Positions 42,955-51,248 of a stretch of DNA of 64,000 nt are shown piece by piece. The notes below the pieces were generated by a model, which was given only the letters and a program-made list of their open reading frames with translations, was not told the origin of the DNA and did no database searches. Source of the DNA: an uncultured Lachnospiraceae bacterium (GTDB lineage Bacteria; Bacillota; Clostridia; Lachnospirales; Lachnospiraceae); the NCBI GenBank assembly GCA_910586025.1, contig CAJUIO010000007.1, positions 5,235-69,234 on the forward strand. The letters are read 5' to 3'. The position numbers were made by a program, and so were the translations under genes. Position 1 is the first letter of the stretch; the number at the start of each line of letters is the position of its first letter.

Positions 42955-43575
42955 ATGGCAAACGTATCTGTTTTTAATATGGAAGGCAAGGAAGTTGGCA
43001 CGATGGAATTGAGCGATGCGATATTTGGCGTATCGATAAATGAGCATCTGGTACACATGGCAGTCGTACAGCATCTTGCAAACAAGCGTCAGGGAACGCA
43101 GAAGGCAAAAACCCGTTCCGAGGTTTCCGGCGGCGGAAGAAAGCCCTGGAGACAGAAGGGAACCGGTCATGCGAGACAGGGTTCGACGAGATCACCCCAG
43201 TGGAAGGGCGGCGGAGTGGTATTCGCTCCCGTGCCGAGAGACTATTCCTTTAAGCTCAATAAGAAGGAAAAGAGAGCGGCTCTCAAATCCGTACTCACAA
43301 GCAGGGTGCAGAACAATAAGCTGATCGTGATCGACGAGCTGAAATTTGACGAGATCAAGACAAAGAAATTCAAGGCGGTTCTGGATAATTTCAAGGTCAG
43401 CAAGGCGCTTGTCGTTCTGGCACAGGATGACGAGAAGGTTATCATGTCCGCTAGAAATCTTCCTGCGGTTAAAACATCACGGGCTGATATGATTAACGTA
43501 TATGATATTTTGAAGGGCGACACGCTGATCCTTACAAAGGATGCGGCGGCTAAGATTGAGGAGGTGTTTGCATAA
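42955..43575 (+). CDS. rplD: Ribosomal protein uL4
   Basis: 50S protein of 206 residues with an extended loop lining the exit tunnel (SEVSGGGRKPWRQKGTGHAR). In E. coli L4 is the autogenous regulator of the S10 operon, so it is the first candidate ligand for the leader upstream of rpsJ. The stop overlaps the first base of rplW. Confidence 0.98.
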   Translation: MANVSVFNMEGKEVGTMELSDAIFGVSINEHLVHMAVVQHLANKRQGTQKAKTRSEVSGGGRKPWRQKGTGHARQGSTRSPQWKGGGVVFAPVPRDYSFKLNKKEKRAALKSVLTSRVQNNKLIVIDELKFDEIKTKKFKAVLDNFKVSKALVVLAQDDEKVIMSARNLPAVKTSRADMINVYDILKGDTLILTKDAAAKIEEVFA

Positions 43576-43874
43576 TGGCAGCAATCCAGTATTATGATGT
43601 AATCCTCAAACCGGTTATTACGGAGAAGAGTATGGCTGGTATGAGCGAAAAGAAGTACACTTTTCTGGTTCATCCGGAGGCAAATAAGTCAATGATCAGG
43701 GAAGCCGTAGAGAAGATGTTCGAGGGCACCAAGGTAAGAAAGGTCAACACCATGAATATCCCCGGCAAGACAAAGAGACGCGGAATGACCGAGGGAAGAA
43801 CGGCAAAGACGAAGAAAGCGATCGTGTGGCTGACAGCGGACAGCAAGGAAATTGAGATCTTTGCAGGACTGTAA
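43575..43874 (+). CDS. rplW: Ribosomal protein uL23
   Basis: 99 residues; a tunnel-exit protein and docking site for trigger factor and SRP. The opening YYDVILKPVITEKSM and basic loop are typical. The ATG overlaps rplD by one base, giving tight coupling. Confidence 0.97.
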   Translation: MAAIQYYDVILKPVITEKSMAGMSEKKYTFLVHPEANKSMIREAVEKMFEGTKVRKVNTMNIPGKTKRRGMTEGRTAKTKKAIVWLTADSKEIEIFAGL

Positions 43875-43936
43875 ATGGCGATAAGTTATGCACATTCAAG
43901 TGCGATATCAAATGAAGCTCGAAAGGAGAAAAAGTC

Positions 43937-44782
43937 ATGGGAATCAAGACATATAACCCATATACACCTTCCAGAAGAAATATGACAGGCTCTGATTTTT
44001 CAGAGATCACAAAGAAGACACCAGAGAAGTCTCTGTGTGTTCCTCTCAAGAAGAATGCGGGCCGGAATAATCAGGGTAAAATCACAGTAAGACACCGCGG
44101 AGGCGGAGCAAAAAGAAAATACAGGATCATTGATTTTAAGAGAAACAGCAAGGACGGCATGCAGGCGATCGTGATCGGAATCGAATACGATCCCAACAGA
44201 TCCGCAAACATTGCGCTGATCCGTTATATGGACGGTGAAAAGGCGTATATCATCGCTCCTCAGGGTCTGACAGACGGAATGAAGGTTATGAGCGGACCGG
44301 AAGCGGAAGTGAGAGTGGGAAACTGCCTGCCTCTGTCCAATATTCCCATCGGTACCCAGGTTCACAATATTGAATTACATCCCGGCAAAGGCGGACAGAT
44401 GGTTCGTTCCGCGGGAAACAGCGCACAGCTGATGGCAAAGGAAGGGAAATATGCGACCCTTCGTCTTCCCTCCGGCGAGATGAGAATGGTTCCCATCGGA
44501 TGCAGGGCAACGGTAGGTGTTGTGGGAAATGCGGATCACAACCTTATCAATATCGGTAAAGCAGGACGTAAGCGCCACATGGGCATCCGTCCCACGGTAC
44601 GCGGTTCTGTCATGAACCCCAATGACCATCCTCATGGCGGTGGTGAGGGTAAGACCGGTATCGGACGTCCCGGCCCGAGCACACCTTGGGGCAAGCCTGC
44701 TCTTGGTCTTAAGACCCGTAAGAAGAAAAAGGCTTCTAACAAGCTGATCATAAGAAGAAGAGACGGCAAGGCCATCAAATAG
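43937..44782 (+). CDS. rplB: Ribosomal protein uL2
   Basis: 281 residues; the most conserved 50S protein, needed for subunit joining and peptidyl transfer. The invariant GKAGRKRHMGIRPTVRG and MNPNDHPHGGGEG region, with the important His, is intact, and the tail is basic. AAAGGAG precedes the ATG. Confidence 0.98.
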   Translation: MGIKTYNPYTPSRRNMTGSDFSEITKKTPEKSLCVPLKKNAGRNNQGKITVRHRGGGAKRKYRIIDFKRNSKDGMQAIVIGIEYDPNRSANIALIRYMDGEKAYIIAPQGLTDGMKVMSGPEAEVRVGNCLPLSNIPIGTQVHNIELHPGKGGQMVRSAGNSAQLMAKEGKYATLRLPSGEMRMVPIGCRATVGVVGNADHNLINIGKAGRKRHMGIRPTVRGSVMNPNDHPHGGGEGKTGIGRPGPSTPWGKPALGLKTRKKKKASNKLIIRRRDGKAIK

Positions 44783-44798
44783 TTAAGGAGGAGAGAAA

Positions 44799-45080
44799 AT
44801 GGCTAGATCACTGAAAAAAGGACCCTTTGCAGATGCAAGTTTACTGAAAAAAGTAGATGCAATGAATGCAGCAGGACAAAAGCAGGTTATCAAGACCTGG
44901 TCCCGTCGTTCTACAATCTTCCCTTCTTTTGTGGGACATACGTTTGCAGTACACGACGGAAGAAAGCATGTGCCTGTATATGTGACAGAAGACATGGTAG
45001 GACATAAGTTGGGTGAATTTGTGGCTACCAGAACCTATAGAGGACACGGAAAAGACGAAAAGAAGTCTAAAGTAAGATAG
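44799..45080 (+). CDS. rpsS: Ribosomal protein uS19
   Basis: 93 residues; 30S head protein forming a dimer with S13. The start ARSLKKGPFAD and the core WSRRSTIFPSFVGHTFAVHD are characteristic. It lies 16 bp after rplB with a good AAGGAGG site. Confidence 0.98.
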   Translation: MARSLKKGPFADASLLKKVDAMNAAGQKQVIKTWSRRSTIFPSFVGHTFAVHDGRKHVPVYVTEDMVGHKLGEFVATRTYRGHGKDEKKSKVR

Positions 45081-45093
45081 GAGGTTTTTAGTA

Positions 45094-45480
45094 ATGGCTA
45101 AAGGACATAGATCCCAGATTAAAAGAGAGAGAAATGCACGGAAAGATACAAGACCCTCCGCTAAGTTGTCTTACGCAAGAGTGTCTGTTACAAAAGCGTG
45201 CTTCGTTTTGGATGCCATCAGAGGTAAGGATGTGACCTCTGCGCTGGCAATCTTAGAGTATAATCCCAGATATGCTTCCAGCGTTATCAGGAAGTTATTG
45301 CAGTCCGCAGTTGCAAATGCGGAGAACAATAACGGAATGAATCCGGAAAACCTTTATATTGCAGAGTGCTATGCGAATAAGGGACCTACAATGAAAAGAA
45401 TAAAACCGAGGGCACAGGGAAGGGCTTACAGGATCGAGAAGAAAATGAGCCATATCACGGTTGTGCTTGATGAGAGATAG
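45094..45480 (+). CDS. rplV: Ribosomal protein uL22
   Basis: 128 residues; 50S protein whose beta hairpin (TMKRIKPRAQGRAYRIEKK) reaches the exit tunnel near the macrolide site. The N-terminal 15 residues are more basic than in some relatives. GGAGG lies 13 bp after the rpsS stop. Confidence 0.97.
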   Translation: MAKGHRSQIKRERNARKDTRPSAKLSYARVSVTKACFVLDAIRGKDVTSALAILEYNPRYASSVIRKLLQSAVANAENNNGMNPENLYIAECYANKGPTMKRIKPRAQGRAYRIEKKMSHITVVLDER

Positions 45481-45497
45481 GAAGAGGAGGGAATATA

Positions 45498-46169
45498 ATG
45501 GGACAGAAAGTTAATCCTCATGGCCTTAGAGTTGGCGTTATTAAGGATTGGGATTCTAAATGGTATGCAGATTCAGATTTTTCTGATTTCCTTAAAGAAG
45601 ACTACAATATCAGGAAATTTCTGAAGAAGAAATTATACAGCGCAGGAGTTTCCAAGATCGAGATCGAGAGAGCTTCCGACAGAGTAAAGGTTGTCATCTA
45701 TACGGCTAAGCCCGGTGTCGTGATCGGTAAGGGCGGAGCGGAGATCGAGGTAACCAAGAAGGAGCTTTCCAAGATGACGGGAAAGAAGGTCCTGGTAGAT
45801 ATCAAAGAGATCAAGAGACCGGACAAAGACGCTCAGCTTGTGGCTGAGAACATTGCCCAGCAGCTTGAGAACCGTGTTTCTTTCAGACGTGCCATGAAAT
45901 CCTGCATGGGCAGAACCATGAAGGCGGGAGCACTTGGTATCAAAACTTCCTGTTCAGGACGTCTTGGCGGCGCAGATATGGCCCGTACAGAGTTTTACAG
46001 CGAGGGAACCATTCCGCTGCAGACACTTCGCGCAGACATTGAGTACGGTTTTGCGGAAGCAGACACAACCTATGGCAAGGTAGGCGTTAAAGTATGGATT
46101 TACAAGGGTGAAGTACTTCCTACTAAAAAGAATGAAGAAAAAACAGTGCAGGAAGGGAGCGATAAATAA
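45498..46169 (+). CDS. rpsC: Ribosomal protein uS3
   Basis: 223 residues; 30S mRNA-entry protein with KH domain (VVIGKGGAEIEVTKKEL) and C-terminal domain (ADIEYGFAEADTTYGKVGVKVW). The stop overlaps the rplP ATG (TAATG), so the two are coupled. Confidence 0.98.
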   Translation: MGQKVNPHGLRVGVIKDWDSKWYADSDFSDFLKEDYNIRKFLKKKLYSAGVSKIEIERASDRVKVVIYTAKPGVVIGKGGAEIEVTKKELSKMTGKKVLVDIKEIKRPDKDAQLVAENIAQQLENRVSFRRAMKSCMGRTMKAGALGIKTSCSGRLGGADMARTEFYSEGTIPLQTLRADIEYGFAEADTTYGKVGVKVWIYKGEVLPTKKNEEKTVQEGSDK

Positions 46170-46606
46170 TGTTAATGCCTAAAAGAGTAAAACGTCGTAA
46201 ACAGTTCCGCGGCAGCATAAGAGGAAAAGCAACACGCGGCAATAAGATTACTTACGGTGAATACGGTATCGTTGCTTTGGAGCCGTGCTGGATTAAATCA
46301 AACCAGATCGAGGCTGCCCGTATCGCAATGACCCGTTATGTAAAGCGCGGCGGACAGGTCTGGATCAAGATTTTCCCCGACAAACCGGTAACGGCAAAGC
46401 CGGCTGAAACACGTATGGGTTCCGGTAAGGGAACATTGGAGTATTGGGTGGCGGTTGTTAAGCCCGGTCGTGTATTGTTTGAAATCTCAGGAGTGGCTGA
46501 GGAGACAGCGAAGGAAGCTCTCAGGCTTGCAACCTATAAGCTTCCCTGCAAATGTAAGATTGTTTCTAAGGCGGACTTGGAAGGCGGTGCATCGAATGAA
46601 AACTAA
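46169..46606 (+). CDS. rplP: Ribosomal protein uL16
   Basis: 145 residues; binds near the A site and 5S rRNA. The N-terminal MLMPKRVKRRKQFRG and AKPAETRMGSGKG are typical. The last codons overlap the rpmC start by 11 bases. Confidence 0.98.
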   Translation: MLMPKRVKRRKQFRGSIRGKATRGNKITYGEYGIVALEPCWIKSNQIEAARIAMTRYVKRGGQVWIKIFPDKPVTAKPAETRMGSGKGTLEYWVAVVKPGRVLFEISGVAEETAKEALRLATYKLPCKCKIVSKADLEGGASNEN

Positions 46607-46802
46607 GAAATATGTAGAAGATTTAAAAACGAAATCAGCTGCAGAATTAGCACAGGATTTAGTGGCGGCTAAGAAAGAACTTTTCAATTTGAGATTCCAG
46701 AATGCAACCAACCAGCTGGATAACACAGCAAGGATCAAAGAAGTGAGAAAGAATATCGCAAGAATTCAGACAGTGATTACTCAGAAGCAGAGAGAGAACT
46801 AG
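46596..46802 (+). CDS. rpmC: Ribosomal protein uL29
   Basis: 68 residues, two long helices at the tunnel exit next to L23. KTKSAAELAQDLVAAKKELFNLRFQ is typical in pattern. The start (MKTKKYVED) lies in the rplP 3' end; the longer frame upstream is a shadow. Confidence 0.95.
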   Translation: MKTKKYVEDLKTKSAAELAQDLVAAKKELFNLRFQNATNQLDNTARIKEVRKNIARIQTVITQKQREN

Positions 46803-46842
46803 GTTGTTTCAGGGAATGTCAGAGAAAGGAGACTTAAAAATC

Positions 46843-47097
46843 GTGGACAGAAATTTGAGAAAAACACGTACCGGTAAGGTTGTCAGTGATAAAATGGATA
46901 AAACAATCGTTGTTGGTATTGAAGAGCATGTGAAGCATCCTCTTTACAAGAAGGTCGTTAAGAGAACCTATAAACTGAAGGCTCATGATGAAAACAACGA
47001 GTGCCATATTGGCGATACCGTCAAGGTAATGGAGACAAGACCCTTATCCAAGGATAAGAGATGGAGACTTGTTGAGATCGTAGAGAGAGCAAAATAA
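46843..47097 (+). CDS. rpsQ: Ribosomal protein uS17
   Basis: 84 residues; an OB-fold 30S assembly protein (RKTRTGKVVSDKMDKTIVV, RPLSKDKRW). I use the GTG at 46843, which follows AAAGGAG and matches the family N-terminus (MDRNLRKTR). Starts at 46804 (TTG) or 46816 (ATG) would add unusual residues. Confidence 0.92.
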   Translation: MDRNLRKTRTGKVVSDKMDKTIVVGIEEHVKHPLYKKVVKRTYKLKAHDENNECHIGDTVKVMETRPLSKDKRWRLVEIVERAK

Positions 47098-47131
47098 AAA
47101 TATTGAAGAATATTTTGGAAGGAGAATTAGC

Positions 47132-47500
47132 ATGATTCAACAGGAAAGCAGACTTAGAGTTGCTGATAATACAGGTGCTAAGGAAATCCTCTGCATCAGA
47201 GTTATGGGTGGATCTACAAGAAGATATGCACACATTGGCGATATAATTATTGCTACGGTTAAAGATGCAACGCCAGGCGGCGTTGTAAAAAAGGGCGACG
47301 TGGTAAAGGCCGTGGTGGTTCGTACCGTAAAGGGCGCACGCCGCAAGGACGGATCTTACATCAGATTTGACGAGAATGCCGCTGTTATCATCAAGGACGA
47401 TAAGACCCCCAGAGGAACTCGTATCTTTGGACCGGTAGCGAGAGAGCTTCGTGATAAACAGTTCATGAAAATTGTTTCACTGGCTCCCGAAGTATTATAG
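47132..47500 (+). CDS. rplN: Ribosomal protein uL14
   Basis: 122 residues; 50S interface protein. It opens MIQQESRLRVADNTGAKE and contains GGVVKKGDVVKAVVVRT, all characteristic. In spc operon order it is the first spc gene. GGAGAAT precedes the ATG. Confidence 0.98.
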   Translation: MIQQESRLRVADNTGAKEILCIRVMGGSTRRYAHIGDIIIATVKDATPGGVVKKGDVVKAVVVRTVKGARRKDGSYIRFDENAAVIIKDDKTPRGTRIFGPVARELRDKQFMKIVSLAPEVL

Positions 47501-47511
47501 GAGGTGCTGGC

Positions 47512-47823
47512 ATGGCAACTTTAAAGATTAAGAAGGGCGACACGATCAGGGTGATCGCCGGTAAGGATAACGGAAAGGAAGGCAAGGTGCTTTCCGTAGA
47601 CGCAAAGAAGCATAGAGTGCTTGTGGAAGGCATCAACATGATTACAAAGCACACAAAACCTTCGGCAGCGAACCAGAATGGCGGAATTATTCAAAAAGAG
47701 GCGCCTATTGATATTTCAAACGTAATGTATCTTCACAAGGGTAAGCCTACCAGAGTCGGCTTCAGGTTTGAAAACGACAAGAAAGTGCGTTTCGCAAAAT
47801 CAACAGGCGAAGTGATTGACTAA
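47512..47823 (+). CDS. rplX: Ribosomal protein uL24
   Basis: 103 residues with a KOW motif (KKGDTIRVIAGKDNGKEGKVL); an assembly initiator at the tunnel exit. The start has GGAGGTGCTGGC immediately after the rplN stop. Confidence 0.97.
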   Translation: MATLKIKKGDTIRVIAGKDNGKEGKVLSVDAKKHRVLVEGINMITKHTKPSAANQNGGIIQKEAPIDISNVMYLHKGKPTRVGFRFENDKKVRFAKSTGEVID

Positions 47824-47847
47824 TTCTAGGAAAGGAGAACTGGAAGC

Positions 47848-48387
47848 GTGAGCAGACTTAAAACATTTTATAATGATGAGATCGTAGATGCTATGATCAA
47901 AAAGTTCGGATATAAGAACATCATGGAAGTACCCAAGCTTGACAAGATTGTTGTCAACATGGGTGTCGGCGAAGCAAAAGATAACGCAAAACTGCTTGAA
48001 TCTGCTGCTAAGGATCTTGAGATTATCACGGGTCAGAAGCCGGTGCTTACCAAAGCGAAAAAATCTATTGCTAACTTTAAGATCAGAGAAGGCTTGGCTA
48101 TCGGATGTAAGGTTACACTGCGCGGAGAGAGAATGTATGAGTTTCTTGACCGCCTTGTAAATCTGGCACTTCCCCGCGTGCGCGACTTCAGAGGCGTTAA
48201 CCCCAATGCGTTCGACGGAAGAGGAAATTACGCTCTGGGAATCAAGGAGCAGCTTATTTTCCCTGAAATCGAATACGACAAGGTGGATAAGGTGAGAGGT
48301 ATGGATGTCATCGTGGTGACAACCGCAAAGACAGACGAAGAGGCACGCGAATTACTGAGATTATTTAATATGCCGTTTGCAAAGTAA
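47848..48387 (+). CDS. rplE: Ribosomal protein uL5
   Basis: 179 residues; 5S rRNA-binding 50S protein contacting S13 (KIVVNMGVGEAKDN, RGVNPNAFDGRGNYALGIKE). It uses a GTG start after AAAGGAGAAC. Confidence 0.97.
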   Translation: MSRLKTFYNDEIVDAMIKKFGYKNIMEVPKLDKIVVNMGVGEAKDNAKLLESAAKDLEIITGQKPVLTKAKKSIANFKIREGLAIGCKVTLRGERMYEFLDRLVNLALPRVRDFRGVNPNAFDGRGNYALGIKEQLIFPEIEYDKVDKVRGMDVIVVTTAKTDEEARELLRLFNMPFAK

Positions 48388-48407
48388 GAAGGAGGTAAAG
48401 AAAATCC

Positions 48408-48593
48408 ATGGCTAAAACTTCAATGAAGATCAAACAGCAGCGTAAACCCAAGTTTTCTACAAGAGCTTATACTCGTTGTAATATATGTGGACGTCCACAT
48501 TCTGTTTTGAGAAAATACGGAATCTGCAGAGTTTGCTTCCGAGAGCTGGCATATAAGGGACAGATCCCCGGTGTCAAGAAGGCGAGCTGGTAA
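48408..48593 (+). CDS. rpsZ: Ribosomal protein uS14, zinc-binding type
   Basis: 61 residues; the short C+ form with the zinc ribbon CNICGRPHSVLRKYGICRVC (two CxxC pairs). The zinc-free paralogue, if any, is elsewhere. The 96-bp gap to rpsH is filled by three hairpins. Confidence 0.97.
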   Translation: MAKTSMKIKQQRKPKFSTRAYTRCNICGRPHSVLRKYGICRVCFRELAYKGQIPGVKKASW

Positions 48594-48595
48594 TC

Positions 48596-48662
48596 GGTTC
48601 AGCCGTGCTGAACCTTTGGAAGTTTGCACAGCAAACTTCTGGGTCGTGGGGTTAACTTCACG
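48596..48662 (+). promoter_or_regulatory. Three tandem hairpins between S14 and S8 genes
   Basis: GGTTCAGC-CGT-GCTGAACC (48596-48614), GAAGTTTGC-ACA-GCAAACTTC (48619-48639) and CGTGGGG-TTAA-CTTCACG (48645-48662, with G-U pairs) follow each other with only 4-5 bases between them, upstream of the rpsH ribosome binding site. No U tract follows, so they look like an RNA processing or protein-binding site, for example for S8. Confidence 0.65.
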
Positions 48663-48689
48663 AAGGAAATTTTTTAGGAGGAAAAAAGA

Positions 48690-49091
48690 ATGACAATGAG
48701 CGATCCTATTGCAGATATGCTTACAAGAATCCGTAACGCAAATATTGCAAAACACGATACAGTAGATGTTCCCTCTTCCAAAATGAAGCTGGCGATTGCA
48801 GATATTCTTGTAGAGGAAGGATACATCAAAAAATATGATCTGATTGACGAGGGGAGTTTCAAGACGATCCGCATTACTCTCAAGTACGGTGCGGACAGAA
48901 ACGAGAAGATCATCACAGGCCTTAAGAGAATTTCAAAGCCCGGTTTACGTATTTATGCTGGCAAGGATGAGCTTCCCAGGGTACTTGGAGGACTTGGAAT
49001 TGCGATCATTTCCACCAACCAGGGTGTTGTAACTGATAAGAAGGCCAGAGCGCTGCAGGTAGGCGGCGAGGTGCTGGCGTACGTTTGGTAA
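48690..49091 (+). CDS. rpsH: Ribosomal protein uS8
   Basis: 133 residues; central-domain 30S assembly protein and, in E. coli, the repressor of the spc operon. DPIADMLTRIRNAN at the start and LGGLGIAIISTNQGVVTDKKA near the end are characteristic. AGGAGG precedes the ATG by a normal distance. Confidence 0.98.
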   Translation: MTMSDPIADMLTRIRNANIAKHDTVDVPSSKMKLAIADILVEEGYIKKYDLIDEGSFKTIRITLKYGADRNEKIITGLKRISKPGLRIYAGKDELPRVLGGLGIAIISTNQGVVTDKKARALQVGGEVLAYVW

Positions 49092-49121
49092 AGACGACTA
49101 ATTAAAACAGGAGGTACGGGC

Positions 49122-49664
49122 ATGTCACGTATAGGAAGAATGCCAATCGCAATTCCGGCAGGCGTTACTGTTGAAATTGCAGAAAATAATAAGGTGACTG
49201 TGAAGGGGCCTAAGGGAACGCTTGTAAGAGTACTCCCCACAGAAATGGAAATTAAGATGGAGGGCGAGACCGTTGTAGTAACCAGGCCCAACGATTTGAA
49301 GAAGATGAAGTCCCTTCATGGACTTACGAGAACACTGATTAACAATATGGTGGTCGGCGTAACCCAGGGCTATGAGAAGAAGCTGGAAGTAAACGGTGTC
49401 GGCTACAGGGCGGCGAAATCCGGAAATAAACTGACCTTATCCTTAGGATATTCACATCCGGTTGAGATGATTGATCCGGAAGGAATCGAGACGGTTGTGG
49501 AAGGACAGAACGTTATCATTGTCAAGGGTATTGATAAAGAGAAGGTTGGCCAGTGCGCAGCTGAAATCAGAGACAAGAGAAGGCCGGAGCCTTATAAGGG
49601 CAAGGGTATCAAGTATGCTGATGAGGTGATCAGACGTAAAGTTGGTAAGACCGGTAAGAAATAA
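49122..49664 (+). CDS. rplF: Ribosomal protein uL6
   Basis: 180 residues, two similar RNA-binding folds near the factor-binding site. SRIGRMPIAIPAGV and the C-terminal RRPEPYKGKGIKYADEVIRRK are typical. AGGAGG precedes the ATG. Confidence 0.98.
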   Translation: MSRIGRMPIAIPAGVTVEIAENNKVTVKGPKGTLVRVLPTEMEIKMEGETVVVTRPNDLKKMKSLHGLTRTLINNMVVGVTQGYEKKLEVNGVGYRAAKSGNKLTLSLGYSHPVEMIDPEGIETVVEGQNVIIVKGIDKEKVGQCAAEIRDKRRPEPYKGKGIKYADEVIRRKVGKTGKK

Positions 49665-49684
49665 GAGATAAGGAGAGTGTAAAG

Positions 49685-50053
49685 ATGGTTAACAAAAAGT
49701 CAAGACAGGAAGTCCGTGTTAAGAAACACAAGAGAATGCGTAACCGTTTCAGCGGTACACCTGAGAGGCCTCGTTTAGCTGTGTTCAGAAGCAATAATCA
49801 TATGTATGCTCAAATTATTGACGATACGATTGGTCATACTCTGGCAGCGGCTTCCACAGTGGAGAAGGAAGTAAGATCTGAGCTGGAGAAAACCAATAAC
49901 GTTGATGCCGCAGCATATTTGGGAACAGTCATTGCTAAGAGAGCGCTGGAAAAAGGCATTGATACAGTGGTTTATGACAGAGGCGGGTATTTATACCACG
50001 GCAAAGTAGCAGCGTTAGCTGAGGCGGCCAGAGAAGCTGGCTTAAAATTCTAG
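49685..50053 (+). CDS. rplR: Ribosomal protein uL18
   Basis: 122 residues; binds 5S rRNA with L5. RLAVFRSNNHMYAQIIDD and VVYDRGGYLYHGKVAALAEA are diagnostic. The N-terminus is basic. Confidence 0.98.
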   Translation: MVNKKSRQEVRVKKHKRMRNRFSGTPERPRLAVFRSNNHMYAQIIDDTIGHTLAAASTVEKEVRSELEKTNNVDAAAYLGTVIAKRALEKGIDTVVYDRGGYLYHGKVAALAEAAREAGLKF

Positions 50054-50070
50054 GAAAGGAAACGTAGATC

Positions 50071-50580
50071 ATGAAGAATACAATCATAGATGTAAGCCAG
50101 TTAGAGTTAAATGACAAGGTTGTTGCGATCAAGCGCGTAACCAAGACTGTAAAGGGCGGACGAAACATGAGATTTACCGCGCTTGTAGTGGTTGGCGACG
50201 GTAACGGTCATGTTGGAGCCGGTCTCGGTAAGGCGGTAGAAATTCCCGAAGCAATCCGTAAAGGAAAAGAAGATGCGATTAAGCATATCATCAAGGTTGC
50301 AAGGGATGAGAATAATTCCATTACCCATGATTTCATTGGTAAATTCGGTTCTGCCAATGTTCTTTTGAAGAAGGCTCCTGACGGTACCGGTATTATTGCG
50401 GGCGGTCCTGCGCGTATTGTGTGCGAGTTGGCGGGAATCAAGAATATCCGTACAAAATCTCTGGGCTCAAACAATAAGCAGAACGTTGTTCTGGCAACTC
50501 TGGCAGGTCTTGGCAGCCTTAAGACCCCGGAGGAAGTTGCAAGAAGCCGTGGAAAATCCGTAGAAGAAGTATTGGCATAG
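50071..50580 (+). CDS. rpsE: Ribosomal protein uS5
   Basis: 169 residues; mRNA-entry and fidelity protein with the double-stranded RNA-binding N-domain (RVTKTVKGGRNMRFTALVVV) and the GHVGAGLGKAVE segment. The spectinomycin-contact loop (KGGRNMR) is unaltered in pattern. Confidence 0.98.
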   Translation: MKNTIIDVSQLELNDKVVAIKRVTKTVKGGRNMRFTALVVVGDGNGHVGAGLGKAVEIPEAIRKGKEDAIKHIIKVARDENNSITHDFIGKFGSANVLLKKAPDGTGIIAGGPARIVCELAGIKNIRTKSLGSNNKQNVVLATLAGLGSLKTPEEVARSRGKSVEEVLA

Positions 50581-50592
50581 GAGGGAATAGAC

Positions 50593-50781
50593 GTGGCAGA
50601 GCAGAAAATGTTAAAAATCACACTGGTGAGATCTACTATCGGAGCAATTCCCAAGCATAAGGCCACCGCTATATCAATGGGGCTCAGAAAGCTGAACAAG
50701 TCCATCATCCTGCCGGATAATCCGGCAACGAGAGGTCAGATTCAGCAGATCAGACATTTAATCAAAGTTGAGGAAGTATAG
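50593..50781 (+). CDS. rpmD: Ribosomal protein uL30
   Basis: 62 residues, a compact 50S protein (LKITLVRSTIGAIPKHKAT, the IRHLIKVEE ending). It uses a GTG start after GAGGGAA, 12 bp from rpsE. Confidence 0.96.
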   Translation: MAEQKMLKITLVRSTIGAIPKHKATAISMGLRKLNKSIILPDNPATRGQIQQIRHLIKVEEV

Positions 50782-50801
50782 AAGATAAGGAGGTGTCAGC
50801 A

Positions 50802-51248
50802 GTGGGTATTGAATTATCTAATTTAAGGCCTGCAAAGGGTTCTGTAAAGTACGATAGTTTTAGAAGAGGCCGTGGACATGGTTCGGGAAACGGCAAGACG
50901 GCCGGCAAGGGCCACAAGGGCCAGAAGGCTCGTTCGGGAAGAACAAGACCTGGCTTTGAAGGCGGTCAGATGCCTTTATACAGAAGAATTCCCAAGAGGG
51001 GATTTACCTGCCCTAATCATAAGGAAATTACCAGCATCAATTTGAGCGAGTTAGAGAGATTTGAGGACGGAGCAGTGGTGACCGTTGATACTCTGATTCA
51101 GGCAGGGATCGTTAAGAATGTCAGGGATGGTGTTAAGATTCTCGGCAGAGGAGAGATTACCAAAAAGCTTACCGTTAAGGTTAATGGGTTCAGTGCATCC
51201 GCAAAGGAGAAGATAGAAGCTATTGGTGGAACAGCAGAGGTGATTTAA
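50802..51248 (+). CDS. rplO: Ribosomal protein uL15
   Basis: 148 residues with the Gly/Arg/Lys-rich assembly arm (GRGHGSGNGKTAGKGHKGQK). I start at the second GTG (50802, MGIELSNL), 8 bases after AAGGAGG; the GTG at 50793 overlaps that site. The stop overlaps the secY ATG. Confidence 0.95.
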   Translation: MGIELSNLRPAKGSVKYDSFRRGRGHGSGNGKTAGKGHKGQKARSGRTRPGFEGGQMPLYRRIPKRGFTCPNHKEITSINLSELERFEDGAVVTVDTLIQAGIVKNVRDGVKILGRGEITKKLTVKVNGFSASAKEKIEAIGGTAEVI

